From JALONH01 sp046329235 (GTDB lineage: Bacteria; Bacteroidota; Bacteroidia; Cytophagales; Cytophagaceae), in assembly GCA_046329235.1 (NCBI GenBank), contig JAXLVA010000001.1, positions 1,736,001-1,800,000 on the forward strand: a DNA stretch of 64,000 nt, written 5' to 3'. Positions within the stretch are counted from its first letter, which is position 1, and every line of letters starts with the position of its first letter. The translations under genes and the position numbers were made by a program. Below the pieces are notes generated by a model that searched no databases, was not told the origin of the DNA, and saw only the letters and a list, made by a program, of their open reading frames with translations. Shown one piece after another: positions 1-7,709 of this stretch.

Positions 1-674
1 TAGCTTTTTGAGGTTGTATGTACAACACATCATTGGGCTGAATATAAAAGGCCTGGCTATTATATACACTATAATTGGTTAAATCCAGGTGATACACTAC
101 ATCTTTACCTTGAGGAGTAGGTCTTACCAAAACCACTTTTTTCTTATTGGCTACATCGGTGGCATCACCGGCTAAAGCGACTGCCTCAAAGATGGTACAG
201 CGATCATTGTACACATAAGTATAACCGGGCTTTTTAAACTCCCCCACCGCTGTAAATTTATAACCGGCTAATTTTACCTCCACTGAGGAATAAGTGAAAA
301 ACTCTTTTGCCTTAATGGTTAATAGGGAGTCTACTTGCAAGACGGTATAACCTTCCACATAGATCTTACCTGCCAAAGGGATGTCAATATACCCGGAATC
401 ACTCACGGAAGTATTATTTAAATAAAGATTGGCAGGATTTGCCACACCGTTATTCTCTTTTTCGATATCCAACATTTGAGCACTTTTAGGATCCGGCGTA
501 AAGAAATTGATTTTTAGAATATCTCCCGGTTGTAAACCATAGGTAGCGGATACAGATACCGGACGAGTCAAGGTATCGGGATGATTTCCTTGTAAATAAA
601 GTGACTTTTGATAACTAATGCAGGAACCAAAAAATAATATTGATCCTAAGAATAATACTAAAAGTGTTTTCATT
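1..674 (-). CDS. Wza-like polysaccharide export lipoprotein, 3' end beyond window
   Basis: The minus-strand reading frame starts with ATG at 674 and is still open at base 1 (224 codons seen). It begins with a lipoprotein signal ending FFGSC, so Cys18 is the likely lipidated residue. The body has the polysaccharide export fold pattern (GLQPGDILKINFF) followed by an SLBB-like segment (VGEFKKPGYTYV, then IFEAVALAGD). It is clearly paralogous to the export protein at 31563-32324: both contain GEFKKPG, ANKK and a YIQP-D-YIQPQKA-like stretch. The likely role is the outer-membrane channel for a second exopolysaccharide whose operon continues to the left. It is divergent from the sorting-signal peptide at 831. 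Confidence 0.88.
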
Positions 675-768
675 TGATAATATTTATTCAATTATACATA
701 TTTATGCGCTAAAATACCATTTTAATCTTTCTTGACTTTAGAAAGTTATTGATTTTGAATTCTATATA

Positions 769-798
769 TTGTTTTGATTCTTTTTTTAATTATATTTG
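769..798 (+). promoter_or_regulatory. Bacteroidota-type promoter for the peptide/exosortase pair
   Basis: TATATTTG at 791-798 matches the -7 consensus TAnnTTTG exactly, and a TTG at 769-771 lies 19 bases upstream as a -33 element. The start codon at 831 follows after about 30 bases. Assignment is by consensus only. Confidence 0.6.
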
Positions 799-830
799 TA
801 CAGGAGAGCGGGCTCGGTCCGTCATTGTTT

Positions 831-1034
831 ATGAAAAAAATATACACTCTTGTTTTTCTATTGTTTTTGGCTTTCTGTTCCAATATAGTTAATGCTCAGC
901 CTTGTCCTCCGGGTCCGGATGGTGAGCCGGATTGTGGAAACGTTGATCCAGGTGTTCCATTGGATGATGCTGTACCTTTGGTTTTATTAGCTGGAGCCGG
1001 TATTGGATTGTTTGTCATGAGAAAGAAAAAATAA
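831..1034 (+). CDS. Minimal PID-CTERM-type sorting-signal peptide precursor 1
   Basis: This is a 67-residue precursor. I chose ATG 831 (MKKIYTL) over in-frame upstream starts because a signal peptide begins there and the promoter lies just before it. Residues 1-22 form a signal peptide (…IVNA, with Q23 next). Residues 23-41 are a 19-residue Pro/Asp/Gly-rich stretch with Cys25 and Cys35. The tail is VPLDD (42-46), a hydrophobic segment with AGAGIG, and then RKKK. This tripartite tail resembles the exosortase sorting signals I recall as PID-CTERM. The exosortase gene follows 15 bases later in the same frame. After both cuts only about 20 residues would remain, so the product is a peptide rather than an enzyme. 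Function unknown. Confidence 0.85.
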   Translation: MKKIYTLVFLLFLAFCSNIVNAQPCPPGPDGEPDCGNVDPGVPLDDAVPLVLLAGAGIGLFVMRKKK

Positions 1035-1049
1035 TTTAATGTATCTATA

Positions 1050-1610
1050 TTGATTAGAACTTATCTATATAAATTAATATACTCTAGCAACAGAGTATAT
1101 TTTTTTTTGCGTCTTATATTCATTTTCGCAATTCTTAAGTATTCTTATTTATTTTTAGTCGCCATTACTACCCCAGGTGGAATCATTCCATTTCAATTAT
1201 CACCAACTATTAATCCAATCTTAAATATGGTTCAATTGAATCAATGGGTAGTTGGCAAACTTTTACTTTTATCTGGTTATGAAATTCGGTTTACTACTAT
1301 GGGTGTTGGTATCAAAGAAAGTTTTGGGGTTTGGATTGAGTTTCCCTGTTTAGGTATTCAAGTATCTTATGCTTTTATTTCATTAATTGTAGCATATCCT
1401 GGAAAAGATAAGTGGAAACACATTATTATTGGATTGTTTATTTTTCAATTGGTAAATTTTATTAGGATATATCTGATTATCCTTGCAGGTCATCAAATAC
1501 CAAATATCAATATTGGCAATGCCCATTTGATTTATAATTGTATTGTTTATTCCATTATGCTTTATCTTTTTTATCGATATACTCAAAAACAAACTGAATT
1601 AACAACTTAA
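1050..1610 (+). CDS. Exosortase-family membrane transpeptidase 1
   Basis: This 186-residue polytopic membrane protein fits the exosortase/archaeosortase family. The three expected catalytic residues are visible: Cys100 in FPCLG, Arg139 in NFIRI and His159 in AHLIYN, each next to a hydrophobic helix. The presumed role is to cleave and transfer the sorting signal of the adjacent peptide precursor at the outer face of the inner membrane. No ATG opens the frame. The likely start is TTG 1050, and the frame upstream is closed only by the stop of the peptide gene (1032-1034), so translation is probably coupled. It is parallel in size and residue spacing to the protein at 32697-33251. The subfamily name is not certain. 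Confidence 0.87.
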   Translation: MIRTYLYKLIYSSNRVYFFLRLIFIFAILKYSYLFLVAITTPGGIIPFQLSPTINPILNMVQLNQWVVGKLLLLSGYEIRFTTMGVGIKESFGVWIEFPCLGIQVSYAFISLIVAYPGKDKWKHIIIGLFIFQLVNFIRIYLIILAGHQIPNINIGNAHLIYNCIVYSIMLYLFYRYTQKQTELTT

Positions 1611-1687
1611 AAAATAAAAACAACCTTAATATTTTTATTATTCACTTTCTCTTTTTTCATTTCCAATCACAAAAAATTAACAAAGAG

Positions 1688-1740
1688 CAATAGCAATAAA
1701 AAAGCCCCGCATTTTATACGAGGCTTTTTTATTGCTATTG
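1688..1740. terminator. Bidirectional terminator, 19-bp perfect inverted repeat
   Basis: Bases 1688-1706 and 1722-1740 are perfect inverted repeats. They have a GC-rich core near the loop (GCC/GGC) and A/T runs on both sides. It separates the exosortase gene from the convergent giant surface-protein gene and can serve both strands. Confidence 0.85.
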
Positions 1741-1750
1741 GTACTATCTA

Positions 1751-4700
1751 TTATTGTAACGTTACCCTTCCGGATGTTACTTTATCTGTAGTTATATCTT
1801 TTATTTGAATAACATAGAAACCAGACTTTACATTATCTAATTTTAATGCATTACTACCTTGTTGTATCGAAGTAGTAAATGTGGATACTAATCTTCCAGT
1901 TGCATCCATCACGTTTACTTGAGCTTGATCAATAACAATCGAAGAAGAATTAACAAATACCGTTTTCTCATTTGCACCTATAGAAATACCTGCAATATTG
2001 TTTGAAGTACTAACAGAAGTTGTTAAGCTTGGACTTAAAATAACTTCAAATCGAGCTGCATCATCTGATGTAAGAGCATCAAAAGTTACGTCACTTCCGT
2101 CGATAGGATATACTGTACCTGTTTTCTTATCTTTTAAGGAAGCAGAAACCATAGTCAAACTTAATTCAGAGGTAGAAATAGTATAACTTCCATTTACCGG
2201 AGCTTTGAACATAACCGGAACTATTTTAGTATCAGTTGGCAATCCTATGGTATTAATCACATAATCTTTGGAACCTAAGGTAGTGTAAACGTTAACGGTA
2301 GCACTTGGATTCATAAACTTGTACGCATCCACATCATCTTCGTACTCGTCTACAGCACCATCCAACAGGTTTACTATCAGTTCATCTGACGTAGCATTAG
2401 GAGCAGAAAACTTCAATTTAAATTTATCTGCCTGACTTATCTCACGGAAGAAAGTAGTATTTGGGGAGGTATTATTCAACATCGTTCTATCTAAGTTAAC
2501 ACCTGCCGAACCGGCTGTGGAAGACAAAACGATGAACGATTGCAACACCGGAATTTTATCCGACCCACCATTAGCGGAACCTCCGCCACCGGCAATATAA
2601 GTCGCAAAATTATTGCCCGCCGTGTTCCAATAGTAAACAGTAGAGCTGACATTAACCTTGTCAATTAAATCCCAATCTAAATCTGCTAAATAAGGGTTAC
2701 CTAATATTAAATATTCACCTGCATCTACGGATGCGTTCATGTTAAATGTAGTTGCCGGTGTATAAGGACCGGTGAAGTCTAAGGTGCCTGCCACGGTACA
2801 GAAGAAGCTGAAACCTTGACCTCTGGTTAATGAAGCACTCGTTCCTGAGGTTTGTCTTATCCATGATTGAGTTGGAGCGTCCCATGCAAACAATCTGGAA
2901 TTACCTGTACTTGGAGCAATCAATTCAAAATCATCACTGATTTGACTTGCCGTTACCCCATCCAGTGGACAAGAAATATAGTGGGATTTAGCAGAAACCG
3001 GTCTGGTCACCGTTACATTACCACTGATGGTACCATTGTCACCTGTAGTAAATCCGATATATCCACCGTTTGCTACATCGAATACTAAACTTTTCCCATT
3101 TACATTAAACGTACCACCTCTAAGGTCGATACGGCCTGTTACAGTCCAATCGCTACCTAATAATAAGGTACCATTAGACATTTTGATAAAATATTTAATT
3201 CCTGATAAGTCACCGGTGAAGGTCTGGAAACTGGAAGTTTTTCTTGCTCTTACTGCTGAAGTTGTACCTGAAGCAGTAGTCAATGTACCTGAGTTACTCA
3301 AATTACCATAAATATCTAAATATCTGTTGGCACCAACGGTCACAGAAGCTCCGGATTCGATCGTTAAATTATTACAAGATGCCGTAGCAGAAGTGATCTG
3401 TGGCATGATAGGAGCAGAACTTGGAATAATTACGTTAGAAGTAGTTGTAGGAACAGATCCTGCTGCCCAGTTTCCTGCTGTAGACCAAGTAGTAGAAGTA
3501 GCCCCGGTCCAAACCCATTCGCAAACGGAATTTAATGTCAAGGCTACCGTTCTGTCAGCACCATTACCGCAACCATTAATCGCATAGGCAGTTAAGTTAC
3601 CACCGGTGAAGGCACCGTCAAAACTAACCGAAATTTGATTGGCAACTGCCGAATTGATGGTAACACCCGTAGGAACGGTCCATCCGTAAGAGGAAGCTCC
3701 GGTAACAGTAGAAGCCGTATACACCACACCTGTATTTCCCGGACATTGAGTTAATGTACCGGTAATATTTGCCGGTGCCGGTAAAACATTCAAGGAAAGA
3801 GTCGCATTAGTAGTTGGTGAATTACCACAAATATTGGTGGCAAATACCGAAATAGTACCACCTGTGAAAGTATTATCAAATGTGGTGGAGATAGTTCTAG
3901 TAGTAGATGTACCACTAACACCGGTAGGTAAAGTCCAAGTATACGAGGTAGCCCCTGTTAATGTAGGCACCGAATAATTTTGCACATCATCCGGGCATCT
4001 GGCTAAAGTTCCGGAGATAGCTCCCGGAGCAGCTAAAGGTGTAGATGCTGTAACAGACCTGGTTCTTGGAGTAGAATTACCACAGGCATTAACCGCTGTT
4101 ACAGAGACTGTACCACCAGCATAAGTACCATCCGTATCTACATATACAATATTGGAGGTGGTAGCGGATGTAGGATTCATACCCGTAGGGAAGGACCATA
4201 TATAACTTACTGCAGTAGCATTGGAAGCCACTTTCAATTCGATACCGGTAGTATTAATACAGAAATTATATGAAGCGGTAGAAGAAGTAATGGTTCCCGG
4301 TTGAGTAGGTACTGCTGTGCTATATGTTACTGTTATGACATTGGAATTAGCAGTCTGTGCACCGCAAGGTGTAGCGGCAGTAGCAACTCTGCGATAACGA
4401 GAAGTAACCGTAATAGCATTATCTGTATAAGATGTATTCGTTTCTCCGGATATGTTGGAATACGCTCCCCATGAGCCACTAATAAATTCAGCTTTTTGCC
4501 ACTGATAAGTGATACCGGCATCACTAGGTCCGCCTGTTGCTAGAGTACTGCTGTTGATGGTAGCTGTGTTTGTACAATAAAGAGTAATGGTCCCTGAAAT
4601 AGATCCTGCTGTTAGTTGAGGATAAACCGTGATGGTTAAAACAGAGGTTTCTACCGAAGTACACAAGTCGGTAGCTCTTCTTTTGTAATATCTCGTTTGA

Positions 4701-4960
4701 GTTAAAGCCGGTATATTATAATTTACGGCTGTTGCACCTGAGATATTTGTAAATGATACATTATCGGTAGAGGATAACCACTGATATGTTATAGCGGAAC
4801 ATCCACTTCCTGCTGCTGTAGCACTAAAGGTAGTTCCCGGGTCAGTATTATAGCAGATAGTTGAGTTGGATACTAGTGTTCCGGGTGTTAATGCCATAGC
4901 TAAGTTGGATACAATTAAAGCAAGAAAGAATAAAATTGCTTTAGTAGAGATTTTTATCAT
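1751..4960 (-). CDS. Large T9SS-type secreted surface protein with Ig/PKD-like repeats (1069 aa)
   Basis: The signal peptide covers about residues 1-23 (…SNLAMA). Cys-paired Ig-like units follow (TYQWLSSTDN, YYKRRATDLC), then PKD-like units with the pattern SGTLxxCP…SYTWTLPTGV up to about residue 480. Next is a WTGATSTTWSTAGNW segment, then a beta-rich stretch (NLTIESGASVTVG). A conserved module opens at about residue 658 (HYISCPLDGV) and includes GNPYLADLDW. The last 90 residues resemble a T9SS sorting domain (VMDATGRLV … SGFYVIQIKD). The likely role is an outer-surface adhesin or matrix protein. It shares its C-terminal architecture with the three giants at 33309-49768. It is convergent with the exosortase pair. 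Confidence 0.85.
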   Translation of the reverse strand: MIKISTKAILFFLALIVSNLAMALTPGTLVSNSTICYNTDPGTTFSATAAGSGCSAITYQWLSSTDNVSFTNISGATAVNYNIPALTQTRYYKRRATDLCTSVETSVLTITVYPQLTAGSISGTITLYCTNTATINSSTLATGGPSDAGITYQWQKAEFISGSWGAYSNISGETNTSYTDNAITVTSRYRRVATAATPCGAQTANSNVITVTYSTAVPTQPGTITSSTASYNFCINTTGIELKVASNATAVSYIWSFPTGMNPTSATTSNIVYVDTDGTYAGGTVSVTAVNACGNSTPRTRSVTASTPLAAPGAISGTLARCPDDVQNYSVPTLTGATSYTWTLPTGVSGTSTTRTISTTFDNTFTGGTISVFATNICGNSPTTNATLSLNVLPAPANITGTLTQCPGNTGVVYTASTVTGASSYGWTVPTGVTINSAVANQISVSFDGAFTGGNLTAYAINGCGNGADRTVALTLNSVCEWVWTGATSTTWSTAGNWAAGSVPTTTSNVIIPSSAPIMPQITSATASCNNLTIESGASVTVGANRYLDIYGNLSNSGTLTTASGTTSAVRARKTSSFQTFTGDLSGIKYFIKMSNGTLLLGSDWTVTGRIDLRGGTFNVNGKSLVFDVANGGYIGFTTGDNGTISGNVTVTRPVSAKSHYISCPLDGVTASQISDDFELIAPSTGNSRLFAWDAPTQSWIRQTSGTSASLTRGQGFSFFCTVAGTLDFTGPYTPATTFNMNASVDAGEYLILGNPYLADLDWDLIDKVNVSSTVYYWNTAGNNFATYIAGGGGSANGGSDKIPVLQSFIVLSSTAGSAGVNLDRTMLNNTSPNTTFFREISQADKFKLKFSAPNATSDELIVNLLDGAVDEYEDDVDAYKFMNPSATVNVYTTLGSKDYVINTIGLPTDTKIVPVMFKAPVNGSYTISTSELSLTMVSASLKDKKTGTVYPIDGSDVTFDALTSDDAARFEVILSPSLTTSVSTSNNIAGISIGANEKTVFVNSSSIVIDQAQVNVMDATGRLVSTFTTSIQQGSNALKLDNVKSGFYVIQIKDITTDKVTSGRVTLQ

Positions 4961-4989
4961 AGGGATAAAGTTTAGACAATACCAATAAT

Positions 4990-5021
4990 CAAATATAAGT
5001 AATTTTAACGGTTTTATACAA
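4990..5021 (-). promoter_or_regulatory. Promoter for the 1069-aa surface protein
   Basis: On the minus strand TATATTTG (4997-4990) matches TAnnTTTG exactly, and a TTG (5021-5019) lies about 21 bases upstream. The start codon at 4960 is 29 bases downstream. Confidence 0.5.
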
Positions 5022-5341
5022 TCGCAAGTTATCTAAGATTTTGAATTTGTGGAAATTTAAGCCTTTTTCAATGAAAAATACTCTTAAAATCCAATTCATT
5101 ATAATTTAAAACAAAATCAATACCAATTTTATGAGAAGTATTTAACAATCCATTCATGTGATATCCATTTTGCTCCTTCCCACAAGCCACTTGACTGACC
5201 ATTCCACTTTATATCACTCCCCTTTAAAATGTAACCTTATCACATATCACTTTAAAACCAATTAATAGAACTTAATAAAGAATATTTCCCATTTGTAAAA
5301 AAAAACTCATTTAATTCCATATATCGAAGCAGCTACTTACA

Positions 5342-5349
5342 TACCTTTG
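5342..5349 (+). promoter_or_regulatory. -7 element for the Gly/Asn/His-rich sorting-signal protein
   Basis: TACCTTTG is an exact match to TAnnTTTG, 28 bases before the ATG at 5378. I see no clear TTG at the -33 position. Confidence 0.45.
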
Positions 5350-5377
5350 ATATATAAGCTACTAACAAACTATTTTT

Positions 5378-5743
5378 ATGCTCAATTCACTACTAAAATT
5401 ATTATTGACAGGAAGTGTGATTTTATACATTTCCACGACCAATGTATGTGCCTGGGATGATGGTCATACTAATGGAAACGGCAAGGGAAACGGAAACGGT
5501 CATGAGTCTCATGGGAATGGAAATGGTTATGTTCATTACAAAGAAGAAGATTGTATAGATTTTTGGGATGATCATAAAAATGATAAAGGACAAGGACATT
5601 ATCAACATGGAAATGGACATGGATATGGGCACCATAATGATTGTGATGATCCGGGAGTACCTATTGATGATTTTGTACCATTATTAATTTTAAGTGGTGG
5701 TATAATCGGACTTCTAAAATTAAAAAATAAGGTTGTTAGTTAA
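5378..5743 (+). CDS. Gly/Asn/His-rich secreted protein with PID-CTERM-type sorting signal
   Basis: This is a 121-residue precursor. The signal peptide is about residues 1-25 (…STTNVCA). Residues 26-93 are low-complexity and hydrophilic, built from NGNG, GHG and HxH-type runs, with Cys59 and Cys89 near acidic patches. The C-terminus is VPIDD (94-98), a hydrophobic segment with SGGIIG, and then KLKNK. This signal matches those at 831-1034 and 32482-32694, but here no sortase gene follows, so it is presumably processed in trans. The His/Asp-rich body could bind metal or polysaccharide, which is speculation. It has its own promoter and a downstream terminator. Confidence 0.83.
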   Translation: MLNSLLKLLLTGSVILYISTTNVCAWDDGHTNGNGKGNGNGHESHGNGNGYVHYKEEDCIDFWDDHKNDKGQGHYQHGNGHGYGHHNDCDDPGVPIDDFVPLLILSGGIIGLLKLKNKVVS

Positions 5744-5757
5744 GGAATTTGTTTTTG

Positions 5758-5850
5758 GCCCCACCATTAAAATGGTGGGCTGTCTATCTCCCAACTCCAA
5801 CTTTAGAGATAATTCCTAGCGATTAGGTAGCCCACGGATTTAACCATACG
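5758..5850. repeat. Palindrome cluster, possible REP-like element
   Basis: The first hairpin is GCCCCACCATT/AATGGTGGGC (5758-5768 with 5771-5780). A small CCTA/TAGG hairpin sits at 5815-5827, followed by GTAGCCCACGGATTTAA. I associate the CCTAGCGATTAGG…GTAGCCCACGG motif with dispersed palindromes linked to IS200/RAYT transposases in Bacteroidota, but that is from memory. No transposase is present here. Confidence 0.35.
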
Positions 5851-5885
5851 GATTAAAATAGTTTTAACTAATAGTCTTCTAAAAT

Positions 5886-5925
5886 AAAAAAAAGGTTAGA
5901 GCTATACAGCTTTAACCTTTTTTTT
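5886..5925. terminator. Bidirectional terminator
   Basis: The stem is about 17 bp, formed by 5886-5903 and 5908-5925 (GGTTAGAGCT against AGCTTTAACC, one wobble). It is flanked by A and T runs. It lies between the sorting-signal protein on the plus strand and the small reading frame on the minus strand. Confidence 0.75.
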
Positions 5926-5960
5926 CAATTACTATTTAATACTTATTACTTTTTTACAGC

Positions 5961-6104
5961 CTACACTTGACTGTTCCAATAAAGACCTATGGCAAAACTC
6001 ACGACTACCGCTAATCGACAGAAAAAGCGTGCATTTTCAAAGAAATTCTCTTCTCGCTCCGGAGAAAAAGGATTTGTTTCTAATGAAGTAGGTAACTTTG
6101 ACAT
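5961..6104 (-). CDS. Putative 47-aa single-span membrane protein
   Basis: ATG 6104 to TAG 5961 encodes 47 residues. The first 28 are hydrophilic and rich in Pro, Glu and Asn. A hydrophobic stretch (LAVVVSFAIGLYW) follows near the C-terminus. The gene stops 36 bases before a bidirectional terminator, which supports a real transcript. Sixteen bases upstream of its start begins a tract of ten 7-bp repeats that could affect its expression. I do not recognise a family. It could be a chance reading frame. Confidence 0.42.
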   Translation of the reverse strand: MSKLPTSLETNPFSPEREENFFENARFFCRLAVVVSFAIGLYWNSQV

Positions 6105-6120
6105 ATCTTTTAAAAATTTT

Positions 6121-6190
6121 AGTATTTAGTATTTAGTATTTAGTATTTAGTATTTAGTATTTAGTATTTAGTATTTAGTATTTAGTATTT
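6121..6190. repeat. Perfect heptanucleotide tandem repeat (AGTATTT)x10
   Basis: Ten uninterrupted copies of the 7-bp unit AGTATTT fill exactly 70 bases. Tracts like this change length by slippage. It lies just upstream of the small minus-strand frame and downstream of the glycosyltransferase at 6394. Confidence 0.95.
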
Positions 6191-6350
6191 TATAGTTAAA
6201 AAATATTATTTTTCAAATACAAAACACTGTTATAGCCAACCTTATATACATCAGTTTAATGCTTAATTCTAAGATAAATAAGGTTTTGATACTAAACAAA
6301 CAAAAAATTCAAAAACTAGAATTAGTACAAAAGAAAGGTAGAATAGTTAT

Positions 6351-6378
6351 GAGTTATGAGTTATGAGTTATGAGTTAT
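6351..6378. repeat. Heptanucleotide tandem repeat (GAGTTAT)x4
   Basis: Four perfect copies of GAGTTAT, preceded by a partial copy (6345-6350). It ends 16 bases before the stop of the glycosyltransferase gene at 6394. The unit differs from the tract at 6121 but has the same 7-bp length. Confidence 0.9.
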
Positions 6379-6393
6379 TTAAAACAATAGTTT

Positions 6394-7530
6394 TTAATTC
6401 AAAATTTCACCTTTGACCTGTTGCATTTTGACAGTAACGTATTTTGGCGCCTTTTCTCCGTTTAAAATACTTCTCACTTCCATTCCAAAACGGTCGGGGT
6501 GAAAACGCTCACGTGTAGTTGCCATGGTTTCATTGGTTTCCCAAGCATTACCCATGGATTTATCCATCACTTGTTCCAATACTTGAGCTAATCCTAAAGA
6601 ATCTTGCTTAGGACATTTAACAAAAGCAGGGTAACCACTTACATCCGGAATACCTCCTTGATCCGTTGACACCACCCAATTCCCCGTCACATAAGCCTCT
6701 ATCATACTAATAGGCTGTCCTTCCATCACATACCAAGTAGGTAATACAAAGACATCACTAGAATACAATAGTTCTTTTTTCTTATCAAAATCAGCCAATC
6801 CTAGAAAAGTCACATAGTCTTTAATGGGAGCTAATTTATCCTGAATAGTTCTATCTAACCCTTTCTCAACACCACCTGCTATGGCTACCGTAAATTGTTT
6901 ACCCTTATCTTTTAGTACATGTAGTGCCTCCAAAAACTCTACAATACCTTTCCCTACCATCAAATTACTTAGATAAATAAATCGAACAGGTCCCTCTTTT
7001 CTTGGTTTTCTTTGTTGATCTATTAAAGCTCGATCATAAAAGTTCTCTACAACTTGAATTGGTGCACTCGGAAATATTGATTTTAATTGCTTGGCTAAGC
7101 TGTCCGACAACGCTATCAACGCCGAACTTTGTACTATTATGTTTTTGATAAAATGTTGCTGCCAACTCGGCATGGATTCGTAGGATGTTTTTAAATAGCC
7201 TCCATGTACGTGTAATACATAAGGCACCCCTAACATTTTACTCCACCAGATAAAAGGTAAATATTTCATTATCCCAAAGAAGGTTTGGCCTATCGTTATA
7301 TAAACCACATCCTTACCGGCTGCCTTAAATACATTTCGATATAACCACATAAATCGAAAAGCTTTACGAGTTCGCCCTTTTTTACCTTGCTCTGTAGATA
7401 TGTTACCGGTCTCCGTATTCACACAGGAAACCTGATCACCGTGATTTTGCAACCATCTTCTCAAAAAATCATTACTAATGGTTACACCATTAATAGTAGG
7501 AGGAAACGGACCGATAATAAGTATTTTCAC
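6394..7530 (-). CDS. Glycosyltransferase family 4-type (378 aa)
   Basis: The N-terminus has the GT-B glycine motif (IIGPFPPTINGV). A central hinge segment reads IYLSNLMVGKGIVEFLEAL. The C-terminal donor site reads EGQPISMIEAYVTGNWVVS with the E-x7-E-like pair. It transfers a sugar from an activated donor, probably to the lipid-linked repeat unit at the cytoplasmic membrane face. The start is GTG 7530, and no upstream ATG fits. It lies last in the minus-strand locus, after a 179-base gap with its own -7 element, so it may be expressed separately. Confidence 0.85.
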   Translation of the reverse strand: MKILIIGPFPPTINGVTISNDFLRRWLQNHGDQVSCVNTETGNISTEQGKKGRTRKAFRFMWLYRNVFKAAGKDVVYITIGQTFFGIMKYLPFIWWSKMLGVPYVLHVHGGYLKTSYESMPSWQQHFIKNIIVQSSALIALSDSLAKQLKSIFPSAPIQVVENFYDRALIDQQRKPRKEGPVRFIYLSNLMVGKGIVEFLEALHVLKDKGKQFTVAIAGGVEKGLDRTIQDKLAPIKDYVTFLGLADFDKKKELLYSSDVFVLPTWYVMEGQPISMIEAYVTGNWVVSTDQGGIPDVSGYPAFVKCPKQDSLGLAQVLEQVMDKSMGNAWETNETMATTRERFHPDRFGMEVRSILNGEKAPKYVTVKMQQVKGEILN

Positions 7531-7588
7531 TTCAGAAAGTAATGAATAAGAAGGCGTATTGATACTACCAATACGAAGAATGATAAAT

Positions 7589-7596
7589 CAAAGATA
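7589..7596 (-). promoter_or_regulatory. -7 element upstream of the terminal glycosyltransferase
   Basis: The minus strand reads TATCTTTG here, an exact TAnnTTTG match 58 bases before the GTG start at 7530. No convincing -33 TTG is visible. Confidence 0.4.
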
Positions 7597-7709
7597 CATT
7601 GGAAATTGAAATTCGTGTACTAATTTTTACACAAGCTTTTAAAACTGATGCTTTTTCTACAATTGGGTTATAAGACTAGACGAAACAGTTATACTAAATA
7701 TTCAAAAGT

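Larger units (their letters stand above)
4961..5377. other. AT-rich intergenic region with divergent promoters
   Basis: No credible gene is visible in these 417 bases. The left end carries the minus-strand promoter of the 1069-aa surface protein, and the right end carries the promoter of the Gly/Asn/His-rich sorting-signal protein. The rest is AT-rich without clear repeats. Confidence 0.6.
5744..6393. other. 650-bp repeat-rich interval
   Basis: No large gene is present. From left to right it holds a palindrome cluster (5758-5850), a bidirectional terminator (5886-5925), a 47-codon minus-strand reading frame (5961-6104), a 7-bp repeat of ten units (6121-6190), about 150 AT-rich bases in which I see nothing, and a second 7-bp repeat (6351-6378). 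Confidence 0.7.

Noticed and set aside
774..830. Upstream extension of the first peptide precursor
   Set aside because: It would place 19 residues before the signal peptide and overlap the promoter, so ATG 831 is preferred.
831..1034. Lipoprotein call from the Cys in the signal peptide
   Set aside because: The residues before Cys16 (LAF) do not fit a lipobox, and a normal cleavage site (VNA, then Gln) follows.
6121..6190. CRISPR-like array
   Set aside because: Units are 7 bp with no spacers and no cas genes nearby, so this is a simple tandem repeat.
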